A stretch of 47,408 bases of DNA from Clostridia bacterium (GCA_900769075.1 CAAGFE010000040.1:1-47408); one strand, 5' to 3'. Counted from the stretch's first letter, positions 6,727 through 18,415 are shown. Program-made: numbers and translations. The notes: a model not told the origin generated them from the letters alone.

Positions 6727-7524
6727 CACAGGGCAGTGGTCAGAACCGTGAATGTCAGTCAGAATGTCCGCTTCGGCAATCCTTTCCTTCGCATCCTCTG
6801 ATGCCAGGAAATAGTCAATGCGCCACCCTGCATTCCGTTCACGCGCTTTGAACATGTAGCTCCACCAGGAATACTTCACCTCATCCGGGTGAAGCATCCT
6901 GAACGTATCCACAAACCCAGCATCAAGCAGATTGCGGAACTTTTCCCGTTCCTCCACCGTATATCCTGCATTGCGCTGGTTCGCCTGTGGATTCTTCAGA
7001 TCAATCGGATTTGCCGCGACATTCAAATCCCCGCATATAATGATAGGTTTCTTTTTTGCCTGTGGTATGTATGATGGGTGTGTTGTATTCAGGTCTCCGC
7101 AGTACACCACGGGTTTGTGTTCCTCCAGACCCTTGATGTAGGCCAGGAAGGCGTCCTCCCAGGCCATGCGGTAGTCCAGGCGGGTCAGCTCCCGCTGGGA
7201 ATTGGGCACATATACGCACACCAGGTAAAAGTCCGCAAATTCCAGCGTGATGACGCGGCCCTCGTGGTCATGCGCCTCTACGCCGATGCCGCAGCGGACG
7301 CTGAGCGGTTCCACCCGGGTGAACACCGCCGTGCCGGAGTAGCCCTTCTTCTCGGCGTAGTTCCAATACTGATGATAGCCGGGCAGGTCGAGGTCATGCT
7401 GACCGGCCTGGAGCTTGGTTTCCTGCAGGCAGAACACGTCTGCGTCCAGGGCCGTGAAGGCCTCCATGAATTGCTTGCCGAGGATGGCCCGAAGGCCGTT
7501 GACGTTCCAGGAAATCAGCTTCAT
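6706..7524 (-). CDS. xth: Exodeoxyribonuclease III, host-element hybrid
   Basis: A 272-residue AP endonuclease / 3'-5' exonuclease of base-excision repair. Residues 1-146 are host-coded (SWNVNG at 5-10, metal ligand E35 in QETK, catalytic-loop GDLN at 143-146). Residues 147-272 are coded by the element, with their own GDLN at 165-168, WWSYMFKARE and the C-terminal GSDH at 260-263. The join adds 22 residues (147-168), so the GDLN motif is doubled. The start is the second ATG, six bases after GGAGG. Usual length is ~250. Both halves keep all catalytic residues, so activity is plausible, but the insertion lies in the active-site region. Transcription probably comes from the pepP promoter. Confidence 0.9.
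   Translation of the reverse strand: MKLISWNVNGLRAILGKQFMEAFTALDADVFCLQETKLQAGQHDLDLPGYHQYWNYAEKKGYSGTAVFTRVEPLSVRCGIGVEAHDHEGRVITLEFADFYLVCVYVPNSQRELTRLDYRMAWEDAFLAYIKGLEEHKPVVYCGDLNTTHPSYIPQAKKKPIIICGDLNVAANPIDLKNPQANQRNAGYTVEEREKFRNLLDAGFVDTFRMLHPDEVKYSWWSYMFKARERNAGWRIDYFLASEDAKERIAEADILTDIHGSDHCPVLLRLDV
7064..7089. other. attR-like junction inside the hybrid xth gene
   Basis: The arm GGTATGTATGATGG (7064-7077) is the exact inverted copy of 531-544. The ATT core is 7087-7089, followed by host xth. On the minus strand this junction is translated as part of the hybrid protein (residues about 146-154). Confidence 0.8.
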
Positions 7525-7605
7525 ATGCATCCTCCGTGCGGGTGAAATGGGGGCACTGCCATGAATATTCCCGCTTTTCAGGCGGATGAAACCGGCCTGC
7601 CGGGG

Positions 7606-9015
7606 TTACTTCACCACCCCGGGCGCCTCGCAGCGGATGCGCATTTGGGGGGCTTCCGTCAGGGTGGCGCGATAGTTGACGGCCCAGTCCTCGCTGCCGT
7701 CGTCCACGTTCAGGCCGTCGGCGGGGGGCGCGAAGAGCTTCATGGTCAGCGTGCAGGGGCCATCCAGCGGCTTGTCGAAAAAGGCGCTCATCAGGTCGAT
7801 GGTTTTGGTGCCGGGGGCCTTGTAGAACCAACGCCCGTTCAACTCGACCATCAGGCCGATCTCCTGGCTGACGGTCATTTCACAGAACTCGGGATTCTGC
7901 TCGAAATGAATCGGGATTGCCAGGCCGTCCGCGTCCTCGCTGCTGCCCCAGCGCAACGCCGCCGGGAAAGCGGCTTCCTCCCCTTCTTCAAAGACAGGCA
8001 TGAAATAGGGGTCGTGGAGCACCTCGTCCCGGTAATGCCGGAGCAGGGGCTGCTCGATGCCGACGGCCTTGTTGTTGGGATCCTCGATTTCCAGGCCCAG
8101 GCGGCCCCGGTCGCGGAACTGGTACATGCTGATGGCCTTGAACCACTCCACCTGATGGTCACGCCAGTAATGGGCGAAGTGCACCACGGATTCCGCCTGA
8201 TGGCGGGGGCCGGTCACATCGCCGTCGGTGTTGAACTCGGCGGTGGTCATGGGCTTGGCCTGACCCGCCAGCTCGCAGGCGCGCTTGTAGGTGCGGCGGA
8301 ACTGTTCCACATCCTGCCCAATGATTTCCACCTTGAAGCCTTCGCCGCCTTTCTCCGCCACGCCGTAGGGCCAGGCGTAGTGCAGCGCCGGGTAGCAATC
8401 GCAGCTCCAGATGTCCGCCGCGGCGTAGCAATCCCTGAAGGCCGCTTCCTGCTCGACGGTGCCGTCCTCCAGGCCCCAGCCGCCGCAGAAGATGGTGCGC
8501 ACATTGGGCGCTTCCTCCTTGATGATGCCCGTGAAGCGCACGAAGAACGCGCCGACCTGCGCATAGGTGTAGCGCTTGTTGTGCTGGAACCAGGTGCCGC
8601 AGCACTCGTGGTTGATGCGGAGCATCATCCGACCATAGGGGCGCAGCTGACGGGCGATGGTGCGCAGCTCCTCGTCGCTGAGGGCGCAGTCCAGGGTGAG
8701 GGTCAGCAGCACCTCCTGACCATGGCGGCGGATGTCCTTCATCTGCTCGAAGGGCTGACCGTTCACGTCATAGGGGAAGTAATCATCATAGGGATAATCC
8801 CACTGGAAGGAAACCTTCCGATCCTTCCATGCCTCGGAGATGCGGGCGGGCCACTCCTGATCGTGGGGATAGTAGGTGTACATGATGTTCACGCCGCGGT
8901 GGGGACGTCCCAGCTTGTGCAGGATATAATCCTGGCTGACGTACTCGGCGCGCTCGCTGCCGTCGCCCAGGTCGAGGGCGCAGGCAGCGGGGCCCATGTG
9001 GAGCTTCTTCATCAT
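7606..9015 (-). CDS. Glycoside hydrolase-like protein, clan GH-A / GH26-like
   Basis: A 469-residue protein. The start is the first ATG of a double ATG, seven bases after GGAG. The first ~320 residues look like a retaining (beta/alpha)8 glycosidase: MYTYYPHD early, RINHECCGTWFQHN with the presumed acid/base Glu, and TTAEFNTDGD with the presumed nucleophile Glu. The HE-x-x-G-x-W pattern is close to that of GH26 mannanases. The last ~120 residues look like a beta-sandwich. There is no signal peptide, so it would act on imported oligosaccharides. It lies 53 bases after pepP and 81 before xth on the same strand. The substrate is not determined; a link to the mannan operon 20 kb away is only suggestive. 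Confidence 0.65.
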   Translation of the reverse strand: MMKKLHMGPAACALDLGDGSERAEYVSQDYILHKLGRPHRGVNIMYTYYPHDQEWPARISEAWKDRKVSFQWDYPYDDYFPYDVNGQPFEQMKDIRRHGQEVLLTLTLDCALSDEELRTIARQLRPYGRMMLRINHECCGTWFQHNKRYTYAQVGAFFVRFTGIIKEEAPNVRTIFCGGWGLEDGTVEQEAAFRDCYAAADIWSCDCYPALHYAWPYGVAEKGGEGFKVEIIGQDVEQFRRTYKRACELAGQAKPMTTAEFNTDGDVTGPRHQAESVVHFAHYWRDHQVEWFKAISMYQFRDRGRLGLEIEDPNNKAVGIEQPLLRHYRDEVLHDPYFMPVFEEGEEAAFPAALRWGSSEDADGLAIPIHFEQNPEFCEMTVSQEIGLMVELNGRWFYKAPGTKTIDLMSAFFDKPLDGPCTLTMKLFAPPADGLNVDDGSEDWAVNYRATLTEAPQMRIRCEAPGVVK

Positions 9016-9068
9016 CGGCATTCTCCTTTGGGGATGTGGCAGGAAGGGAAAGGGGGTTCCGTCCGGGA

Positions 9069-10844
9069 TCAGATGGCCCGCGTGGCGTCCGCCAGCCAGG
9101 CATTTTCCTCCGCCGTCATGTAGGGCGCCAGCGTCTGACGCACCTTGGCGTGGTAGGCATTGAGGATGCCGCGGCACTCCTCGCCCAGCAGCTCGGGGAT
9201 GATCGCGTCCAGGTCAAAGGGCACCATGGTCAGGGTTTCAAACCGCAGGAAGCGCCCGTAACCGTTGGTGGTGACCTCCTTGACGGCGGTCAGATTCTCC
9301 AGGCGCACGCCAAAGGCGCCCTCCAGGTAGAAGCCCGGCTCGTTGGAGGTAATCATGCCGACCTCCAGCGGAGTGCTGTTGGCCCTGCCCCAGTGGATGG
9401 ACTGGGGGCCTTCATGGACGCTGAGGATATAGCCCACGCCGTGGCCGGTGCCGTGGTTGTAGTCCGCCTCCAGCCGCCAGAGGGGCTCGCGGGCCAGATA
9501 GTCAAGGTTCGCGCCGGTGCAGCCCGCCTTCCACTGGGCGTTGCCCAGCTGGAGGTTGCCCTTGAGCACGAGGGTATAGAAGCGCTTCTCGTCGTCGGTC
9601 AATTCGCCCAGGGCGAAGGTACGGGTGATGTCCGTGGTGCCCTCGATGAAGTGGGCGCCGGTGTCCGCCAGCAGGAAGGAACGGGGCTCCAGGGCCGCGC
9701 AGGTTTCCTTCGTCGCGGAATAATGCACAATCGCGCCGTGGGCGCCATATCCCATAATAGGGTCGAAGCTCGGGCCGATGTAGCCGGGCTGCTCGGCGCG
9801 GAAGGCTTCCAGCTTCTCCGCCACGGAGATCTCGTCCATGGGCACCTTGCCGACGTTCATCTTCAGCCAGCGCATGAACTTGGTCACCGCCGCGCCGTCC
9901 TTGATGTGGGCGATGCGGAAGTTGTCCACTTCCTTCTCGTTCTTGCAGGCCTTAGGCAGATTGGTGGGATCAACATGGTCGATCACCTGCACATTGGCCG
10001 GCACGCAGGCGTTCAGCTTGCTGTTGACCACGCTGAGGTTCATCATGACCTTGGTGCCCGCCGCCAGGCCGCGCACGAAATCGTACACATCCTCATAGGC
10101 GCGGATGGTCACGCCGTCGCGCTCCAGGTTGGCACGGATTTCATCCGACAGCACATCCGGGTTGACGAACAGCACCGCTTCCTCCGCCGTGACCGCCGCG
10201 AAGGACAGCACGACGGGCGTGCAGGCCACGTCCGCGCCGCGAAGGTTCATCAGCCAGCACACATCCATCAGGGACGCGATGACCACCGCGTCCGCGCCCT
10301 CCCTGGCCAGGGCGGCCCGCAGATCCAGCAGCTTTTCCGCGCGGGTCTTGCCGACCACCTCTGCGGACAGCTCAAAGACGGGCTCCGCGCTCAGCGCCGG
10401 GCGATCCGCCCAGATTAATCCCACCAGGTCCTCCTCACAGGCGATGGAGGCGCCGCACCTTCCGGCAAGCTCCTTCAGGCCCTCTGCCTGACGGGCGGAC
10501 ACCACGCGCCCGTCAAAGCCCAGCACCTGGCCCTTCTGCAGGTGCTTCTCCAGATATTCATTCAGCGTGGGCACCCCGGGCTCGCCCATCTTTTCCAGCT
10601 CGATGCCGCTGCCCTCCAGCTGCTGCGCCGCCTGGAGGAAGTAACGCCCGTCCGTCCACAAACCGGCCCAGTCCATGCCCACCAGGAGCGTCCCCGCGCT
10701 GCCGGTGAAGCCCGACATCCACTTGCGGGCCTTGAAATGGCTGCTCAGATACTCCGAGCCATGAAAATCGTTGGAGGGAACCAGGCAATAATCCACGCCG
10801 TGCTTCTTCATCACTGCGCGAAGGTCCATCAGCTGCTGACGCAT
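9069..10844 (-). CDS. pepP: Xaa-Pro aminopeptidase (M24B)
   Basis: A 591-residue cytoplasmic metallopeptidase that removes an N-terminal residue before proline. It has two creatinase-like N-terminal domains (about 1-310; WMSGFTGSAGT, WTDGRYFLQA) and a pita-bread catalytic domain (about 320-530). The metal ligands fit LLADTGAHF, TTDITRTF, GTGHGVGYILSVHEGP and the later ITSNEPGFY and RLENLT segments. The length matches the long three-domain aminopeptidase P type. ATG 10844 was chosen because AAGGAT lies ten bases upstream; an in-frame ATG twelve codons earlier has no such site. A consensus-like promoter lies at 10896-10924. Confidence 0.93.
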   Translation of the reverse strand: MRQQLMDLRAVMKKHGVDYCLVPSNDFHGSEYLSSHFKARKWMSGFTGSAGTLLVGMDWAGLWTDGRYFLQAAQQLEGSGIELEKMGEPGVPTLNEYLEKHLQKGQVLGFDGRVVSARQAEGLKELAGRCGASIACEEDLVGLIWADRPALSAEPVFELSAEVVGKTRAEKLLDLRAALAREGADAVVIASLMDVCWLMNLRGADVACTPVVLSFAAVTAEEAVLFVNPDVLSDEIRANLERDGVTIRAYEDVYDFVRGLAAGTKVMMNLSVVNSKLNACVPANVQVIDHVDPTNLPKACKNEKEVDNFRIAHIKDGAAVTKFMRWLKMNVGKVPMDEISVAEKLEAFRAEQPGYIGPSFDPIMGYGAHGAIVHYSATKETCAALEPRSFLLADTGAHFIEGTTDITRTFALGELTDDEKRFYTLVLKGNLQLGNAQWKAGCTGANLDYLAREPLWRLEADYNHGTGHGVGYILSVHEGPQSIHWGRANSTPLEVGMITSNEPGFYLEGAFGVRLENLTAVKEVTTNGYGRFLRFETLTMVPFDLDAIIPELLGEECRGILNAYHAKVRQTLAPYMTAEENAWLADATRAI

Positions 10845-10895
10845 TTTTGTCGCTATCCTTTCATCGAACGATTCGTCCATGTCGTTCTTCTACCC

Positions 10896-10924
10896 AGTAT
10901 ACCATCATTTCGCGGTTTTCGCAA
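10896..10924 (-). promoter_or_regulatory. pepP promoter
   Basis: On the minus strand TTGCGA (10919-10924) and TATACT (10896-10901) are 17 bp apart, 52 bases before the chosen pepP start. Confidence 0.65.
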
Positions 10925-10955
10925 GGCAAGGGACGGTTTCTCTTTTGTATTCGCC

Positions 10956-10984
10956 TTGACTTTCGCAAAGCAGTGTAATAGAAT
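10956..10984 (+). promoter_or_regulatory. cysE promoter
   Basis: TTGACT (10956-10961) and TAGAAT (10979-10984) with a 17-bp spacer lie 32 bases before the serine acetyltransferase start. It diverges from the pepP promoter. Confidence 0.65.
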
Positions 10985-11016
10985 ACCCATATTCCCCATG
11001 AGAAGGAGGATTCTCC

Positions 11017-11937
11017 ATGCCAGATCATGCCCGCACCATTGACGGTGCGATTTCTTCCCTGACCGACATGCTGCTGGCCGATTATCAGAAGGGCCGCGAC
11101 ATTGACCGCATCGAGCCCTTTTCCCAGCCTGACCGGGAGGTCATCATCAGCCTGATCAGCAAGCTGAAGCGGCTGCTTTTCCCCGGTTACTTCCGTGACC
11201 CCAGCTACCGGGTCTACTCGATGCAGCACAGCCTGGCCATGCTGATGGAGGACGTGGCCTATCGCCTGGAGGAGCAGATTGCCATCGCGCTCCGTCTGGG
11301 CGCATCGGTGGATGAGAAACGCGCCTGCGAGCTGGATGCACAGGCCCAGGAGCTGACGATCCGCTTCCTGGAGCGGCTGCCGGAGGTTCGGGCGCTGCTC
11401 CAGACCGACCTGGAGGCCTTCTTCGACGGCGACCCCGCCGCCACCTCGCCGGATGAGATCATCATCGCCTACCCCGGCCTGCAGGCGATCCTCGTCAACC
11501 GCATGGCCCATGTGCTCTTTGACCTGAAGGTACCCCTGATCCCTCGCATCATGACCGAATTTGCCCACAGCCGCACCGGCATTGACATCCATCCCGGCGC
11601 CACCATCGGGCATCATTTCTTCATCGACCACGGCACCGGCATCGTCATTGGCGAAACCACGGTGATCGGCGACTATGTGAAGATTTACCAGGGCGTGACG
11701 CTGGGCGCGCTCTCCACCCGCGGCGGGCAGAGCCTGCGGGGCAAACGCCGCCATCCGACCATCGAGGATCGGGTGACCATCTATTCCGGCGCCTCCGTGC
11801 TGGGCGGCGATACCGTGATCGGCCACGATGCCGTCATCGGCGGCAATGCCTTCATCACCGCCTCGATTGCCCCCGGCACACGGGTTTCCCTCAAGGATCA
11901 GGAGCTGGAGCTGCGTCCCGGCAAACAGACCTGGTGA
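11017..11937 (+). CDS. cysE: Serine O-acetyltransferase (EpsC/CysE type)
   Basis: A 306-residue enzyme that transfers acetyl from acetyl-CoA to L-serine, the first step of cysteine synthesis. The N-terminal ~170 residues are helical, as in the longer EpsC-like branch. The C-terminal half is a left-handed beta-helix with hexapeptide repeats: DIHPGATIG, FFIDHGTGIVIGET, YQGVTLG, then KRRHPTI and VLGG. The catalytic His-Asp pair would lie in the FIDHGTG region. GAAGGAGG precedes the ATG. No cysK lies next to it. A cysteine T-box was not seen in the short 32-base leader. Confidence 0.93.
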   Translation: MPDHARTIDGAISSLTDMLLADYQKGRDIDRIEPFSQPDREVIISLISKLKRLLFPGYFRDPSYRVYSMQHSLAMLMEDVAYRLEEQIAIALRLGASVDEKRACELDAQAQELTIRFLERLPEVRALLQTDLEAFFDGDPAATSPDEIIIAYPGLQAILVNRMAHVLFDLKVPLIPRIMTEFAHSRTGIDIHPGATIGHHFFIDHGTGIVIGETTVIGDYVKIYQGVTLGALSTRGGQSLRGKRRHPTIEDRVTIYSGASVLGGDTVIGHDAVIGGNAFITASIAPGTRVSLKDQELELRPGKQTW

Positions 11938-11948
11938 CCGGGCGCCCC

Positions 11949-11977
11949 TTGCAAAAGGGGGAAAAAGATGGTATGAT
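11949..11977 (+). promoter_or_regulatory. Promoter of the DUF3737 gene
   Basis: TTGCAA (11949-11954) and TATGAT (11972-11977), 17 bp apart, lie 34 bases before the ATG. Confidence 0.6.
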
Positions 11978-12011
11978 AGGAATGCAACGATCATATCAAG
12001 GAGAATTCCCC

Positions 12012-12869
12012 ATGAAACGCTATGAAGCTCTCACGCTGGACGAAGAACGCGCGCTGTACGGCTTGGACGGCGCGGAGGTCGTCCGCTGCGTATTTGAAGG
12101 CCCCGCCGACGGCGAATCCGCGCTGAAGGAATGCCGCAACATCGCCGTGACCGACTGTGATCTGCGGCTGCGCTATCCCCTGTGGCATGTGACCAACGGT
12201 ACCCTGACGGACTGCCGCATGACCGACACCTGCCGCGCCGCCCTGTGGTACGACACCCATCTGACCATTAAGGACTGCGACATGGGCGGCATCAAGGCGC
12301 TGCGCGAATGCCGCGACATCACCATCGAGGGCGGCTCGGCCAATTCCACAGAATTTGGCTGGGTGTGCAGCGACCTGCGCATCCGCGATTTCTCCCTGAC
12401 CAGCGAATACCCCTTCCTGCACACGGAGAACGCCGCGTTTGACAACCTCCGCATGAAGGCCAAGTACTCCTTCCAGTATACGAAAAACCTGGTGTTCCGC
12501 AACTGTATCCTCGACACGAAGGACGCCTTCTGGCACGCGGAGAACGTCACCGTTTACGACAGCGTTGTCAAGGGCGAATACCTGGCCTGGTACTCCACCA
12601 ACCTCCGCCTGGTGCGGTGCAAGATCATCGGCACCCAGCCCCTGTGCTACTGCAAGGGGCTGATCCTGGAGGACTGCACGATGGAAGGCTGCGACCTGTC
12701 CTTCGAAAACAGCGACGTGGTCGCCACCGTGAACGGCGTCATTGACAGCGTGAAAAACCCGGTCAACGGGTCCATCACGGCGGACGCCATCGGGGACATC
12801 ATCCTCGACGAGCACAGGTGGCCCGGCGAGTGCCCCATCACCATCCGGGGCCGGGAAGCAAGCGCCTAA
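12012..12869 (+). CDS. DUF3737 family protein, right-handed beta-helix
   Basis: A 285-residue cytoplasmic protein with repeated short strands (CRNIAVTDCD, LTDCRM, LTIKDCDMGG, DITIEGG, LRIRDFSL, LVFRNCIL, VTVYDSVV, LILEDCTMEG). These stack as a right-handed parallel beta-helix, and the order and length match the DUF3737 family. The family is common in gut Bacillota and often listed as a putative hydrolase, but its reaction is not established. AAGGAG is placed seven bases before the ATG, so the longer upstream frame was dropped. A terminator follows. Confidence 0.85.
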   Translation: MKRYEALTLDEERALYGLDGAEVVRCVFEGPADGESALKECRNIAVTDCDLRLRYPLWHVTNGTLTDCRMTDTCRAALWYDTHLTIKDCDMGGIKALRECRDITIEGGSANSTEFGWVCSDLRIRDFSLTSEYPFLHTENAAFDNLRMKAKYSFQYTKNLVFRNCILDTKDAFWHAENVTVYDSVVKGEYLAWYSTNLRLVRCKIIGTQPLCYCKGLILEDCTMEGCDLSFENSDVVATVNGVIDSVKNPVNGSITADAIGDIILDEHRWPGECPITIRGREASA

Positions 12870-12905
12870 CCGCCCTTGGCTGTGACAGCGCAGCAAAAAT
12901 CAATC

Positions 12906-12955
12906 AGCTGGTGTGGAAACTTCCGAGAAAGGAAGCCTTCCGCACCAGCTTTTCT
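12906..12955. terminator. Terminator between convergent genes
   Basis: AGCTGGTG-GGAA on the left (12906-12918) pairs with TTCCGCACCAGCT on the right (12938-12950), followed by TTTCTTT on the plus strand. It serves the DUF3737 gene and probably also the convergent 162-residue gene. Confidence 0.75.
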
Positions 12956-13444
12956 TTATGGAATTGGGGACGGTTCCGCCAGCACCGCCTGATATCCGCC
13001 GGCATTGCCGCCTCGGATGATGATCTGATAGGTCTTGCCATATTCCGCGCGGAGAATGATTTCCTCCAGCGCCATGGTGTGTTCCGGGGTGTAGATGTTT
13101 TCATAATTCGGGGCTTCATAGGCTGTGATAATCCTGAACCGGATGCGGAGATTCTCCAATGCTGCCGGATCGGCAAAATGCCGGCGGTCAATGGTAAAGA
13201 CGAGCCTTTCGTCATGCTTCAGCAGGGATTTGTCCGCGTTGGAGACGCCGCCGCTGCATTCAACATCACCGGCGGCATAGTCGATGATGAGCAAACCAAT
13301 GTCCTCCCGGACATCCATCTGGATTTCCAGCGCGATTTCATCCTCCGCCACGCTGAAGGGCGGGTTGAGAAATCTGCTGAGAAACAGCAGCGCCAGCGCC
13401 AGCAGAATCGCAGCCATGACGAACAACCCCCTGCGTTTCCCCAT
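12956..13444 (-). CDS. Hypothetical membrane-anchored or secreted protein
   Basis: A 162-residue protein of unknown function. Residues 1-25 (MGKRRG, then a run of Leu, Ala and Ile) form an uncleaved anchor or signal peptide. The rest is a soluble outside domain with several beta strands (LLIIDYAAGDVEC, LRIRFRIITAYE, EIILRAEYG) and few cysteines. It stands alone between a terminator and PFOR. No family recognised. Confidence 0.65.
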   Translation of the reverse strand: MGKRRGLFVMAAILLALALLFLSRFLNPPFSVAEDEIALEIQMDVREDIGLLIIDYAAGDVECSGGVSNADKSLLKHDERLVFTIDRRHFADPAALENLRIRFRIITAYEAPNYENIYTPEHTMALEEIILRAEYGKTYQIIIRGGNAGGYQAVLAEPSPIP

Positions 13445-13513
13445 CTCCGCGACCTCCCTTGAACAGCTTCACCGCCATTGTAGCAGCACGCTCGGGGCCT
13501 GTCAAGCGGTATG

Positions 13514-13543
13514 CGAAAGCCCCCTGCCTTTCGACAGGGGGCC
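13514..13543 (-). terminator. PFOR terminator
   Basis: On the minus strand a CCCCCTG/CAGGGGG stem with a short loop ends in GCTTTCG, 22 bases after the PFOR stop. Confidence 0.65.
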
Positions 13544-13564
13544 GAGATCAGCCGCGCGGCAGGA

Positions 13565-17068
<3,504 letters not shown>

Positions 17069-17104
17069 TGGATGGAAAACCTCCTTTGGGCAGTATTCAC
17101 ATGC

Positions 17105-17133
17105 ATTATACACCCGAACCCGTTTCGTTGCAA
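17105..17133 (-). promoter_or_regulatory. PFOR promoter
   Basis: On the minus strand TTGCAA (17128-17133) and a perfect TATAAT (17105-17110) have a 17-bp spacer, 36 bases before the PFOR start. The rest of the 297-base divergent gap (17069-17365) shows only the LacI promoter. Confidence 0.75.
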
Positions 17134-17282
17134 CACTTTGCGAAAAAAAAACAGATTCTTGGCGGGAAAGGCCGCGTCCATGCCCCCAGCCTCCGCCCCT
17201 GTCCGCAGCCCTCCTTCCCGCCCCCGCCAGTCCGATCCGCATGTTCCTGCATTTTCCCTGTATAAAATGGTACAAAAGGTGC

Positions 17283-17311
17283 TTGCTTTTTCCTTTCAGG
17301 CATTGTATACT
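17283..17311 (+). promoter_or_regulatory. Promoter of the LacI-type regulator
   Basis: TTGCTT (17283-17288) and TATACT (17306-17311) with a 17-bp spacer, 54 bases before the regulator ATG. Confidence 0.65.
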
Positions 17312-17365
17312 GACAGAACGAAACCGTTTTACGGATTCATAGCACAGATCAAGGAGGACCTGCAT

Positions 17366-18385
17366 ATGGCGGTGACGATCAAGGATGTGGCGGCGAAGTG
17401 CGGCCTGTCGATTTCCACGGTCAGCAAGGCCTTTAACAACTACGAGGACATCAGCGCCGCCACCCGCGAGAGCGTCCAGCGGGCAGCCAGGGAGATCGGC
17501 TATTACCCCAACGCCATCGCCCGCGCCCTCAAGACGAACCGTTCCCTCAACCTGGGCGTGCTGTTCCAGGAGGAGCGCGGCACAGGCCTGACGCATTCCT
17601 TCTTTGCATCGGTGCTCCAGGCCTTCAAAACCGAGAGCGAGAAGCACGGCTACGACATCACCTTCATCAACCACAACATTGGCTGGAGCGGCATGACCTA
17701 TCTGGAGCACTGCCGCTACCGCAATGTGGACGGCGTGTGCGTGGTGTGCGCCAGCTTCTACGCCCCGGAGGTGATCGAGCTGGTGGACAGCGACATCCCA
17801 GTCGTGACCATCGACCATGCCTTCGCCAACCGTTCCTGCGTGCTCTCGGAGAACATGGAGGGCATGATGTCCCTGGTCAGCCATGCTGCCTCCCTGGGGC
17901 ATCGGCGGATTGCCTATGTGTACGGCGAAAAGGCCAGCGTCACCGAGAAGCGCATCACCGGATACTGCCGCGGCCTGGAAGCCAGCGGCATCGAGCCGAA
18001 TCCTGATTATCTGCTCGCCGCGGTCTACGACAGCCCGGAGGCCGGTGCGCGGGCGGTGAAAGCCCTGATGGCCCTGCCGGAACCGCCCACCTGCATTCTG
18101 CTGCCGGACGATCACACCGCCATGGGCGCGCTGGATGCGGCGGCGGAGCTGGGGCTGCGGGTGCCGGAGGATTTGTCCATCGCGGGCTATGACAAAAGCC
18201 GGCTTTCCACCCTGACCCGTCCCCGCCTGACCACCGTGGCTCAGGATGCGGAGCAGATGGGCCGTCAGGCTGCGCTCTGCCTGATTGAGCGCATCGAAAA
18301 TCCCCACACCGCCAAGAGCCGGACGGAAATGATCCCGACCCACCTGGTGGAGGGGGAATCCCTCGGGCCGGTGAAGGGCGCATAA
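17366..18385 (+). CDS. LacI-family transcriptional regulator
   Basis: A 339-residue sugar-responsive repressor. The N-terminal helix-turn-helix (IKDVAAKCGLSISTVSKAFN) and hinge helix (PNAIARALKT) are canonical. A periplasmic-binding-like sensor domain follows (LGVLFQEE, DGVCVVCA, IPVVTIDH, ELGLRVPEDLSIAGYD). AAGGAGG lies eight bases before the ATG. It diverges from PFOR and is followed by the convergent GH4 glycosidase. The sugar it senses is unknown; control of the GH4 gene is a reasonable guess. Confidence 0.92.
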   Translation: MAVTIKDVAAKCGLSISTVSKAFNNYEDISAATRESVQRAAREIGYYPNAIARALKTNRSLNLGVLFQEERGTGLTHSFFASVLQAFKTESEKHGYDITFINHNIGWSGMTYLEHCRYRNVDGVCVVCASFYAPEVIELVDSDIPVVTIDHAFANRSCVLSENMEGMMSLVSHAASLGHRRIAYVYGEKASVTEKRITGYCRGLEASGIEPNPDYLLAAVYDSPEAGARAVKALMALPEPPTCILLPDDHTAMGALDAAAELGLRVPEDLSIAGYDKSRLSTLTRPRLTTVAQDAEQMGRQAALCLIERIENPHTAKSRTEMIPTHLVEGESLGPVKGA

Positions 18386-18415
18386 CATGACGCGGCTGCA
18401 TCAGCCATCCCATCA

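Larger units (their letters stand above)
521..7089. mobile_element. Decayed prophage-like element inserted in xth
   Basis: The element splits xth, with the host 5' part on its right (minus strand, above 7089) and the host 3' part on its left (below 520). It carries phage head, portal and lysis genes, small AT-rich cargo genes, a serine recombinase remnant and, at its right end, a substitute xth 3' half. At about 6.6 kb it is far too short for a complete phage. The portal gene is directly fused to the recombinase remnant, which points to a large internal deletion. An IS256-type remnant truncates the amidase. With the recombinase catalytic domain gone, it is probably immobile unless helped in trans. 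Confidence 0.85.

Noticed and set aside
7561..9123. Plus-strand 520-codon frame opposite the GH26-like gene
   Set aside because: Low-complexity antisense translation with no ribosome site; the minus strand carries clear enzyme motifs.
11017..11040. T-box or cysteine riboswitch before the serine acetyltransferase
   Set aside because: The gap between the -10 and the start is only 32 bases, too short for such a leader.
10861..11994. Minus-strand frame opposite serine acetyltransferase
   Set aside because: Antisense of a clear hexapeptide-repeat enzyme; no protein family features.
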